From NCBI RefSeq assembly GCF_964204865.1, contig NC_135255.1, positions 22,969,135 through 23,033,134 of the forward strand: a stretch of 64,000 nt of DNA, in the 5' to 3' direction. Made by a program: the position numbers and the translations under genes. This DNA is from Styela clava (lineage: Eukaryota > Chordata > Ascidiacea > Stolidobranchia > Styelidae). Of this stretch, positions 33,354 through 43,831 are shown in pieces; the first letter of the stretch is position 1, and each line of letters starts with the position of its first letter. The notes beneath the pieces are model-generated. The model had not been told where the DNA came from. It searched no databases and saw nothing but the letters and a program-made list of their open reading frames with translations.

Positions 33354-35145
33354 GCTTTGTACCTGATGGCTATCGGGAAAAATCTTCCGACAGGTTTTTC
33401 CATAAGATGGAATTTAAACGGTGAAAATCGATTTAAAAAATCAAAAACGGCTCCTAATATTTCAAAAGCTTGTTCATGGCTAGACTGGATTAGTTTTTCG
33501 AAAAAACATAATTCGACACGGTCTTAACCCTAACACCAGATGGTGCTACAATATATCAATTCCACGGTTGTCTGTTTCATGGTCATAATTGTCATATTGG
33601 TTGTAGTGAAACTTTCCCAGGTAAAAACTCTGAAGAATTACAATGAAACACTGCTATGAACACGCGTTACTTTCAAACTCTCGGGTATAAAGTTGTGATA
33701 ATGCGTGAATGTGAGTGGGATGAAACTGTTAAAATAGAACCGGTGAAATCCTTTCTTAAATCAAGGCGACCGAATTTATATATTGGTTAGGTACTGTCAA
33801 AGCAACAAATGATAAACGCAATTCGGAAAGGTAAACTGTTTGGTCTTATCGAGTGTGATATTCAAGTCCCTAACGAACTCAAAGAACATTATGCAGAAAT
33901 GCCCCCAATTTTTAAAAATATTTTAGTATCTCGAGAAGATATCGGTGAACATATGCGACAGTACGCGATTGATAACAAAATAATGTCTCAGCCCAGACGT
34001 TCACTTATAGGGAGTTATTTCGGTGATAAAATTCTTTTGGCCACTGACCTGGTCCGATGGTATCTTGATCACGGTCTCCATATTACCCACATATACCAAT
34101 TTATCGAGTATGAACCAAAGCATGTTTTGTGATGAAGTTTCAATGGCTCGCAGAAATGGCGACATGTCACCGGAAAAAGCAATTTTAGCTGATACATATA
34201 AGTTACTCGGTAAGTTTCATTTTATTAATAACAAATTTAGTAACACATTCCAAATAAAATTATAATTTAAAAAAAAATTAATTAATAAGTTTTGTTTCAT
34301 ACTCCGTCAATATTAAGATATCCTTTATTTATTCTACCCGTCTATCTACAGGAAACTCTTCGTACGGAAAGACTTTAGAGAATGTTGCGAACTACCGTAA
34401 CATAGCATACTGTGATGGTAATGAAACACGCGACCTGATCAATGAACCTTCATTTGTTGGCGCGACTCAACTTAGCGACGACTTATTTGAAGTAACTTCA
34501 AAAAAAAAAAGATTGTATGGAAATTACCCAACCAGATTGGATTCGCCGTGTACCAAAACGCAAAATTACGCATGTTAGAACTAAAATATGACTTTTTTGA
34601 TAAATATTTTCATTCTTCCGACTATCAATATTTGTCAATGGACACCGATAGCTGTTATTCCGCTATTTCCAATGAAAATTTAGAAGTTTTGGTGAAACCA
34701 GGAATGCGAGAACAGTTTTACATTAATTATCATAAGTGGTTTCCCTCCAAATCTTGTGAAACCCATCGTCACGAGTTTATTTTTAATAAAACAAACCTAT
34801 TACCATTTGACGATACACGTAAATGTTGTATAAAACAGTTTAAGTTCGATAAACGCACACCGGGGCTTTTTAAAGTCGAATTTTCTGGAGATACTTTTGT
34901 GGGCCTTTGTGCAAAAACATATTTTTGTCAAGGTGATGATACATTCAAATTTGCCGCTAAAGGACTTCAAAATATTCACCAGAATATCACGTGCTGAACC
35001 TGCTGGTGGAGTTAACATCATTAACTTTAAAGTACATAAAAACAAAATATTTACCTATAAACAGTATCGAAATGCTATGCCTTACTTCTATGGCAAACGA
35101 AGAGTTCATAATGATGGAATTTCGACCAGTCCCTTGTTAATTTAA

Positions 35146-36374
35146 CTATCAATGTATTATTACGTTCTGGCGAGGGTTCCAATTCATTTATAACAATAAT
35201 TTTCTGTGACATATAATACCAACAAAGTTACAATTTATTTTATATTTGTTTTCTGTATGTTTTATTATGTGATAATACATGTACAATTAATAAACTTTTA
35301 GCATTCTCAACCATTTGAACCATGTTTTTTCTTTTTTTTATGCAATATTATTATTACTTTTCTTTCTATTTACAGTATACTTAAAACTAGTTTATCCCAT
35401 TATCATTATTATAAAAAATCAAAAGAAATTATGCAAAATACAACCTGCTGCGTTTCCAAATATACGGGAGTGATTTTAAAAGTAAGTGTGATAATACTAT
35501 CTAATTAAACTTCAATTACCGACTGAGTATAGCTTAATAATGGTTATGTTTTCACAGGCCTTAGAAATGTACGAGTGGGTGGATGGCTTTAATTATACAA
35601 TTCCACAATTCGAGAAGTATTTCATAAGTGACGAGTATACATCTATAAATTTACACGAACTCAAAGAAATACAGGATCCATTCAAAAAACAAACAATGAT
35701 TCTTTACATTAAGGATTTCATGCTACATTTAATGTTTACAAAATATGACTTTTTAGTAGCTGTGGTACCGCCAGTATTCTGGTTCAAGGAATATTTAAAA
35801 CAGAGATGGGCATTATTAACGCGAATTTTTTCACGAGTTCACATTTTACATTTCATGTTTACTCATTTTAAATTTAGTGTTTTAATTTTTTTTTTCGTTT
35901 TTTTACTCATTCACATTTGCTTTTTATTTTGTGTGTGTGTGTGTGTTATAACGGGGTGATAATAAATGTGAAAAGATCAACTTTAGTAATTTTTTTTCTT
36001 TTTTAAAAAACGACGGATTCTATAACATTCTCACTGAAATAATGTGAAACGCTACATATAGTTTACCAAAAGTGACCCATTTCGTCAGTACAATCAAAAA
36101 TCTTTCATACGCCGAATGACAAGCTCTATATCAGCCATCCAATTAATTACCGGCGACGCCGAAGTACAAAACAATCGCAAATCTCCCCCCTTACCGTTTC
36201 AAAGATGAAAAGATAAGCAAACAAACTTTTTCTCTTACGTTGATTTCAAACTCCATTACCCTGAAAGCTTATCGGCCAAGGCGGCAATAAAAATAATAAA
36301 GCTAATTAACCACTGCCGAGTTAAGACCCATCGGACTGGACCCCTTGCCTCTAGAGCACATCATCCACTACTAT
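35146..36374. mobile_element. Polinton terminal region copy R3 (inverted)
   Basis: Reverse complement of the inner half of R2 (about 18900-20145). Homology ends at 36372 (CATCATCCACTACT), marking the likely outer border of the composite Polinton on this side. It contains a TG microsatellite at about 35930-35945 and the intact copy of the small two-exon gene. Confidence 0.8.
35431..35959 (+). CDS. Small spliced Polinton-end gene, R3 copy (open)
   Basis: Exon 1 is 35431-35481 (17 codons from MQNTTCCV to VILK, donor gtaagt) and exon 2 starts at 35558 after ttcacag (ALEMYEWVDGFNYTIPQF). The intron is 76 bp. Phases join, and the frame is open to 35959. In R1 and R2 codon 63 of exon 2 is TAG; here it is TAT at 35744-35746, so the ancestral product was probably about 79 residues and this copy reads on into low-complexity sequence. 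A further splice acceptor (ttctatttacag) at about 35373 suggests an untranslated leader exon. The core is acidic-aromatic (YEWVDGFNYTIPQFEKYF). No family recognised. Confidence 0.5.
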
Positions 36375-36560
36375 CTTCAAAATACCCATCGCTATTACGA
36401 GACACGAAAACACTTATTTCCTTGGGCGATGTTGGCTTGAATTGTGAAGGAGTCTGGAGTCGTTTCAGCGTAATGAAATCCGTATAATTCTGTAAAAGAT
36501 TATCTCTATATATTTGAATCACTTTTGACAATCCGAAATAGGCTGCAGTCTGTAACAAAA
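36372..36560 (-). other. Possible exon truncated at the Polinton border
   Basis: On the minus strand an acceptor-like gttacag near 36545 opens into a frame with AAYFGLSKVIQIYRDNLLQ and FKPTSPKEISVFVSRNSDG, which runs into the R3 border at 36372. It has good codon texture for about 55 codons. It may be a host exon interrupted by the Polinton or a Polinton-flanking relic. Product not recognised. Confidence 0.3.
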
Positions 36561-37453
36561 AACAGTGGATAACAGTGCTGGAACAAACACAATTGGGAAA
36601 AAAATAAACAACTTCTACTCGAAATAGTTTCTTTGCCAAGGAAACCCTTCACGCTCTTGTGGTTATATAACCTCAGCCTTTCCATGCCACGGTCCGTTTT
36701 TTGAATTTTACCGTTCCCTGCCAAGGTGAAAACGAGAGAGTTCTCCCCTATTTATTCGCTCTAGTGTTTAATTCCTAATTGATCGGGAAAGTGGCAAACC
36801 TAGTGGTGTCATCAGTTTTCGTTCACTTATCAGTCGAAGTTGAATGCGTGCGTATCTTGCCGGAATTGCTCTCTCATGCTGAGTTTTCTCGTAGCCCTAT
36901 CAATAATACAACAAATATTTTAAAATATTGCCTATTTTTAACGCCTATATTTATTTACACTGCGTGACATTTCAAAGAAAATAGAATGCATTCAGATATA
37001 GTTAGTATTACATTTTGGGATATGAGAGGCCAATAATGCTTTTGACACGAGATGCGAGCCGAAAAACACGACAGGAATATAACACAATTTGATTAGCTTG
37101 ATCTGTCATTGCGCCAAAGGTAAAATTTGAATCAAAATATCAAATTCGAACAAAAGAAAACAATCATTTAATAGCAAATAAAAATCTCTTTCGTTCACTA
37201 TGAATATACATTTAATTGCAAATAAAAATCTCCTTTGTTCACTATAAATACCAATAACACTAATGGCCAATTATTGTCACATTGCGTATTCAAACAACTG
37301 AAACACATTTGTGCGTGAAACATACGAATATAGTAAATTTTTCTTCCATGTGAACCCAAAAGATATCGGTTTACCCACTCATTAGGACTTGTTTTATGCG
37401 GCCCTATCGCGCTCCGGAAGATTCTCAAACGCTCTATGCCCATTTTAGCAGTG

Positions 37454-37705
37454 TCAATTACATTGGTAATCCACGAGAGTATGGTAACGAGTGAAACAGA
37501 TTCCTGGATGCAAAGCGGGTGCGTCGAAGCATGTGATGCAAGTATATGTTGTTTCCCTTCTTTGTGTTTCTGTGCTACATACTCTACATCGACGCTGTTT
37601 TGCTTCTTTTGACTGAGTATGTAACAAGCCATTGAGTCTTTCGTTCGCCAGTTTAATTTTTTTTTGCAGGAGTTTTTGGCTCTTTGCTTGGACAGGTACG
37701 AGCAT
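37454..37705 (-). pseudogene. piggyBac transposase C-terminal zinc-ribbon relic
   Basis: The frame contains RRCRVCSTETQRRETTYTC, then CFDAPALHPGICFTRYH, matching the Cys-rich C-terminal domain of piggyBac-family transposases (CxxC ... CxxC ... C-F-x2-YH). The DDD catalytic domain is not found nearby, so this is a fragment. A domesticated gene exon is possible but less likely. Confidence 0.6.
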
Positions 37706-40380
37706 CAGCTAAAAGATTTGTTTTACGTTCATTGACTTTCAATCATTCATTTTTGCTTTGTTGTTGAAACAATAAGTAAAAGAGCGCATGTCATCTTTAT
37801 CTCTTATGCACATTTTTCGTTGTGTCACGTCATCAGTTTTATTTAGCTCGATACGATTTTTCACCTTTTATTTCTGATTTAGTAAATGTTCAGGTCGTTG
37901 ATTCAGGTCTTCATCTTTCGGCGTAACATGGGGAAGAGCTTGGTGTTACCGCATCGTCTTATCTCGTACCCACGCGCACGATGAAGTCTGTCGGTCACGA
38001 GATCTAGAGATGTTTGAAGATTAGAGGAAGCTCGATTAACCGTATAAACAAATATTTCATAATATAAAAGCAATTTATTGACTAAAAAAAGTTCGGGGAA
38101 TCGAATGTAAAAATTGTCCGTATTGGGATAGATATTGGAATGATATTTTCGTGCATGTAACTCTCGGTTAACAGTGGAACGCCGCCAATGAGTAACTGGT
38201 TAGATAGATAGATTTATTTTGATTCATTTGCAAAAAATGAAACGATACAAAAAAAAGAGAAAGGCGAAGAATCTGGGAAGTGAACAAAACCCAAAAATAA
38301 GTTTATAACGTATAATTCAATAGGTCTGCAACCAGTTATTCCATAATCACACCGTTGTGCGCTAGCATCCTTCGATTTGTTTCGACAAACACGATACTCC
38401 GTTGTGTTTGTGTTAACATGTAAAAAAAAACAGCAGTTGAAGTTGTACAACTTGCATCGTTTCATCTCGTAATATCCTATTTCAGTTACTGCTAAAGCTG
38501 TTAAGCTTTCGTTTTCTTTTTATCGTCGAGTATTTGCTGACCAACAATTTTAACGTGAGCTAATCCACCCGTCAACTTTCATAGGCCTACTACGTTTTTG
38601 TAGTCCGCCGCTGTGGCTCTCTCCAACTACATGATACTTTATAAAACAAGCCGGTAGGCGCCCAGGATCTCCGCTGATAGTCTAGGCCCGCACTCAAGCA
38701 ACCGGTTGCCAACCTGTTATAAAAAATAACAGGATACCGATTCTAGGCTTTATTAAACATAAGAACACCACTACCACAACACTGCAAACAATAGAATAAC
38801 ACGCAAACAGTAAAGTATGCAGTACGACAGAACTAGGGCAATCAAGAGTACATTGTTCATGTAATAATTACACTGTAAAGAAATACTAACACCACACAAC
38901 CATAGAAACTTGAGGATTTTAATCGGCGGCGCGATCTAATGATCTCGGGTGTCCCTGGGTCATTTTGACACCCCTCTATCATTTTTTTAAAATTTCACCA
39001 ACCAAAAATGCCAAAAACATCATTAATGTGTCCTTAAAAAGCTTATTTTCGTCGCTTTCCACTAAAACGCGTCCAAATTAAGTAGCGCAAATGTGTACGG
39101 CCGTACGACGGTAAGAAGAGAGAAATTTCAAAAAATTTCTCACTTTTAACGCTGTGGTCGACACGTGATTGATATGCGAGAGAAAGAGTTCTTTTTTAGA
39201 TGAGCTTTACGTCACCTTCAAAGTAAAATAAAACAAGACTGGGATTTGTAAGTGAAGTGATATTCGTTTTATCGAAGAGCATTTGATCTCGTGCTGTCTG
39301 GTATCTTTGTTTGTTCGTTTATTATGAGCCGGAGAACGTTGCTCGCGCGTTCAAAATACTTCGTTTTCAACTAACAACATATTCTTTGTTTATTTTTAAG
39401 CTTTGAAATACTCAAACAAATAAAAATTATACCTATAAAAAATATGATGACGTCACCGTAATTAAGAACACTCGGATCAAGCATGGATAATTTAAACTCA
39501 AACATTTTGAGTTTTGAAATTGGTTTTGTTCACATGCAGACCACTATGAAATACTATTGACCCCCCAAAATACATTTAATTTAGCCATAATCCCAAATTA
39601 TGACACAGATTAGCCATTTATGAGCGGGCCGATCCTATTGGGTGAATCATATTACATAGATCAATCCAAAATAGAAGCGAAAATATAAATAAAATTGTTA
39701 AGCAAGTGAGCGGAGAGCGGGCTTCCAGAAGAGTCAGTTAATTTCAAGCGCTGCGTTTGTAGACATAATTGCGTGACTGATATACAGTGGCTAAAAATTA
39801 AAAAATAATGTTCACTAAATGACGACTTGTTGGAATTTTTCCGTGCGGAAGGTAGCGTTCTTGAAATTTCAGTTTTCAACTTGGTGAGAAAACGGCAATA
39901 AGATGTGGAAAAAATGCAAATTTTACAAGTATCGGCGTGTAATTCCATACGGACTTTCTGCGTAACGCATATTACTAGGGTGGCATGATAACCCATATGA
40001 AAAAGTTCATCCAGATTCATTCGGTCGTTTAGACACTACGTCTAGACTCTAGATGTCTATCTGTTTAAAAGGCCTACTGAGAATAAGGGTCTCCTAGAGC
40101 GGAGATCCAATACAATTTTGCGAACCGACGACAATCACAGACCGTGCAGTTGTAAGAGGATCCCAAAGTGGATTGCAACAACGGTATGGTCGGCAGATAT
40201 GTTGGTGGGCTTCTAGTCGGATAGTGGTAGTCGGTTATTCGCTCCATTGTGCCGGATGTATGAAGATCGTGTTTTCCTGAAAAAAATACTGAGAACTTGT
40301 TAGGTGCCTAGTAACAAATTATTTCTCGTCTTTCCGCACCATACACCTGTCTCCGCACTTCGGGCAGTCATGCGTGGACA
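37706..40380. other. Intergenic, no gene recognised
   Basis: A run of AT-rich sequence with several short frames lacking any domain. A possible repeat terminus lies near 38950-38985 (CCCTGGGTCATTTTGACACC), but no partner end was found. Immediately before this region, at 37150-37240, a short diverged tandem duplication repeats AATAAAAATCTC twice. Confidence 0.45.
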
Positions 40381-40383
40381 GAT

Positions 40384-40590
40384 TTAAGATATTAACTTTC
40401 TGAGATCATCTAAGTCGGAAGAATTTTCAACGATCCCTTTCCTTAGGGAGTTGATGACGAGTGACCCCAAATGTTTCGCTATCAAACACAATTTAGCTCT
40501 ATAAACTCTCTGATAATCAGATAAAAACTCACTCAATTTAGCACTATAAATTCTCTGATAATCAGATAAAAACTCACTCATTTCTTTCAT
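40384..40590 (-). other. Possible exon with in-frame 45-bp duplication
   Basis: The frame holds two copies of a 15-residue unit (EFLSDYQRIYSAKL) from a 45-bp tandem repeat at 40490-40534 and 40535-40579, then AKHLGSLVINSLRKGIVE. The duplication keeps the frame. The next coding-like segment upstream (40620-40795, with ISTEILDDDDYNEIRSLGI) ends in a TGA just before it, so splicing or decay must separate them. Product not recognised. Confidence 0.3.
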
Positions 40591-41059
40591 GCTTCTGAGT
40601 AATACCCATCATGATACCTAAAGACCTTATTTCGTTATAATCATCGTCATCCAGTATTTCCGTGGATATTTCGCAGTAAGCGCTGTCAATTCACGAATTT
40701 TAACATTACTGTCAGACTCCTCGTAAAGAAGAGGACTGTCTTGCACTAAACAATGGAAGGATTTGTTTTCGGTATATGCCCAAGTCTTCGTCTAAAAAAA
40801 GTGCAAATGAATTATTGTTCAATTAATCGTTGAGCCTCAAATAAAAATAACAATGCAGGCTTGAATGTTGTTGACTCGTATGATGACGCATTCGAATGTC
40901 GATCGTGTCATTTTTGGACCGCGAGTACCTGGATGTAACTTCGCTTATGTGTTTGTGAAACAATGCCCGCCGTTTGTTCTTCTGATTCTGACATCTGATT
41001 GGGCATGGGCACTGCCGGATTTTCTTAATAAAAAGTTTCTCTTGGGCAAAATAGCCCAA

Positions 41060-41360
41060 AACGTCGAACATCACACATTCCCATAGTGAACTGACGTCAA
41101 ATACATCAATACAATCTGCCAGGATATCAGCTGTTGCTTTGAAATATATAAAACGTGGCGAATAATCGGTCAGTGTGCCATGCGACATTTTATCGTCAGA
41201 TGAATCGGAAGTAGATGTGTGATGTGTGTAAAATCCATGTGGTGGTGATCTTGGGAGATGCGCAAAATATCCATCGTAGTTGCCAGCATCGAGCATGTTA
41301 TGAATCCGACGTTCAATAGTTCTGTCTCTGTTTGATGAAGATGGACCGGTGCCGATATTT
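41060..41360 (-). other. Probable exon of an unrecognised minus-strand gene
   Basis: Starting after an acceptor-like tattttag near 41370, a frame reads GPSSSNRDRTIERRIHNML, GYFAHLPRSPPHGFYTHH and IDVFDVSSLWECVMFDVLG, ending in a Cys cluster, CPCPIRC. Codon texture is good and there is a Ser/Asp-rich acidic segment. The Cys cluster faintly recalls DEG/ENaC channels, but no membrane segment or flanking motif supports this. The segment at 40384-40795 may belong to the same gene. Confidence 0.35.
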
Positions 41361-42388
41361 CTTGACTGTTTCTAAAATATAACCAGTTATATCATTAGCA
41401 GACGAATTAGCAGAGGTAGGAAACGGGAGAAGAACTAATTGAAAGGAATTAGGTGAAAAACGAATGTTAACCAAAATTGCCAAATGAACCAAACTGTTTC
41501 GTCCTGTCGTCCCATAAACAAATTGTTATCGGATACAGTGCAGCAATATCATAAAACAACATGTTTGAGCCCATTCAACAGTACTTCGTGTTAAAGAAAC
41601 AAAAGTATTAATAAAATTCTGACCCACGATCATCAGCATCGGTTTCTAATAAATCTTTATGAAGATTCGGACGACTACTTATTTCATCTGCTACGATTGA
41701 CCTAAATTGCTTGACATTGTCAGATATATTAGGTAAACTCTAAGATCATATACCATCTAGACTTGGAAATGTAGGCGCAGTCACCATCTCCAGTATTGTT
41801 TAATAAATGAAAATTGTTTAAACAACAGCCCTGTTCAAGCCACAACATACCACTTGGACTTTGAAAGGAATATGCTTAAAGTCGTCACTTCGTGGTGAAG
41901 GAGCAGTTGTTGGTAGCAAATCACGAACCGGTGGTTCCCTGTCCTGCGTAACGATTTAATATGGTCCATCGAACTTGAATGAAATGGTTGTACACTGTTT
42001 TTTTCTTCTTCGTCACGGTTTGTAACAATTCAAATATACCGGTGTCTAAAATATACGTAACGTCCCCTTGCAGAGCTTCCCTTCGGCGGTCTGCGAATAT
42101 TTTCCGTTTCTAATTTTGGTCAATCGTCTTTGGCATCTTCTGTGTTATAGTCTCAGTTACCGCAATGTTCTTGTCATTCGTTTAAATAATAGAAGTGGCG
42201 TCATTACCAGATGCCAACATTTGAAGCAATTGATTTTCATCATTGACTCTATGAAAAGCTTCTACTGCACATGTTCGCACGTTGTGCAGGTAGCTTTGCA
42301 GTATGAGCATGAAAGTCTAGCACGTTTTCGTCTGTCACAGTTTGTTCTCGACTAAATCCTGACGTGCTCAGCCCTTATTAATAAACTT

Positions 42389-42580
42389 TTGATTCATATA
42401 AATCATAACACCTCTTATATTTACTTTCCCCCGTTCATTGGAAACTCATCATATGAGAAGACGCCTAATAATGTCACCAAATATCGGACCATACCATACT
42501 GTGATAGTAAAGAAGCACTCGGCTCAATCAACCAACTTTTTTATTCATTGGTGCAACCTCAACAGGTGAAAGAGTTGTAG
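42389..42580 (+). pseudogene. Old Polinton polB motif-B exon relic
   Basis: The frame contains GNSSYEKTPNNVTKYRTIPY, which aligns with the motif-B exon of the two polB copies (GNSSYGKTLENVANYRN...). It starts at the same point as the exon after the 142-bp intron at 34210-34351, following a decayed acceptor. Only this exon survives, so it is the trace of a much older Polinton. Confidence 0.65.
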
Positions 42581-43602
42581 TGTATTGTGAATAGTAATAT
42601 TTCGACGTAGTCGTTCCACCAACACGCTGGTTCGAGTTATATATCAAAATAGCGGATGAACTTTTGTAATATTTTAAAATCGTTTTTTTTATTTTTTTGT
42701 TTAGATTTTTCAACGTCACCGTGCTTATTTTTCTTATACGTATACGTGTGTTGTGCCTATGTTGTAACGTATTCTTTTGTAATATGCGTTTTTCGCGCAT
42801 TATTACAATGACGAGAGTTGATGTTATTTAATATCATTTTTTTATCGCCGAAAATTGTATGAAAAAAACCCGCAAAGGGTGAATGCAAATGTTGATTGTT
42901 CTACAGAAACACGTATTCCATGATCTTACTCTAGTCTTTGCCGAGCTTTGTAATAAATGAACAACACTTATTTACCCGTTGCGAACAGTCCTTTTCGATT
43001 TGTGTGTTTTAATTCAATACTTATTTAAGACATTTGCAATGAAGGTAAATCTGTAATAGGACCGTGTAATTTGTTATATGAAATTGTGTTACGATTTTAT
43101 CTCGTATCATATTTGACGATATGTGTGCCTGAGCCGTATTAAGTATTAAACTCTGTCAACCACAAAAAAGGTTTATCTAACGTACAAATTTTGTGAAATT
43201 GACACTTAAACTACTTTTTAAAATTAATTCTGGTTTAACTTCTCCATTTAAAAATAAAATATCAGTCGTTCAGTTGCATTAAAAAAAATCATTTCTCTAC
43301 ACTGAAATAGGTTCTTTGTTTTTGAAGGTGTTATATATAAATATATATTATTGCAATTAAACAAACCCGTTCGTGTCATTGTTTTGTGAACTTACCGATA
43401 TTTCAGTATATCGATATTTTCATTCAGTCACGCTGATGGATGTTGATCAAGAGCAAAAAAGAATTGACGCGCGTACCCCCGGAACAGTTTTTTTTTATCC
43501 AGTGTCGAACTAACTCTTGAACCTCCCCGAAATGTGTGACCAGTGACGTAAAAACTAATTATGAGGACCGTCACCACATGGAGTGCCAGAGGACCACTTT
43601 TG

Positions 43603-43831
43603 GGGGCTCCCGAAGTATGCGAACCAAGATGGCGCACATTGGAATGTAATATGTGTACTAGGTTAGGGTTAGGCCATAATTTTAGGTATAAATACTACGG
43701 GAGGCTCTTGGCTAGTCTTCGAACTGATAATAGGACCAAAATAAGGAAAATTGAAAAAAATTTATCGCCTAACCTGTTACCCATGTTACGTTCCGATGTC
43801 CGCCATCTTGGTTCACATACTTCGGGAGCAC
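43603..43831. mobile_element. Palindromic hAT-type MITE, second copy
   Basis: Same family as 3052-3278, inserted in the opposite orientation. Arms begin GGCTCCCGAAGTATG and end CATACTTCGGGAGC. It includes the GGTTAGGGTTAGGCC segment and AGATGGCG. Flanking target duplications are no longer clear. Confidence 0.8.

Larger units (their letters stand above)
28932..35145 (+). pseudogene. polB: Polinton DNA polymerase B, multi-exon copy, split by a hAT element
   Basis: Exon 1 is 28932-28999 (MFSDDEEEL), exon 2 is 29076-29414 and exon 3 starts at 29497; phases join correctly. Exon 3 begins with a zinc-finger-like segment that has a stop near 29527, then a polymerase N-terminal region with an Exo I-like NFDFE, again followed by a stop. 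Exo II (LGYNSGKYDIN) and Exo III (YYNTHDVTPFLDA) motifs follow. The palm motif A (GLDANALY) is cut by the hAT insertion at 30832-33353. A 142-bp intron (34210-34351) precedes motif B (NSSYGKTLEN), and motif C is YLSMDTDSCYSA. It ends at 35145. Several stops and shifts make it non-functional. The enzyme replicates the element by protein priming. Confidence 0.85.
17787..36374. mobile_element. Composite Polinton/Maverick with inverted arms
   Basis: The outer parts, R2-polB(-) at 17787-22793 and polB(+)-R3 at about 29845-36374, are inverted copies of each other. Between them on the minus strand lie integrase, an accessory protein, a small basic protein, packaging ATPase, OB-fold protein and a membrane protein, with the accessory-to-OB block present twice in direct orientation. 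Polintons are large self-synthesising DNA transposons related to eukaryotic dsDNA viruses and normally carry polB, integrase, ATPase, protease and capsid genes. No major capsid or protease gene was recognised. The structure is best explained by fusion of two elements, or by spread of a terminal inverted repeat into polB, followed by a tandem duplication. Confidence 0.75.

Noticed and set aside
38950-38985. piggyBac terminus paired with the transposase relic at 37454
   Set aside because: No TTAA target site or second terminus found; proximity alone is not enough.
41060-41360. DEG/ENaC sodium-channel exon
   Set aside because: Only a short CPCPxxC cluster resembles the family; no membrane segment or other conserved channel motif is present.
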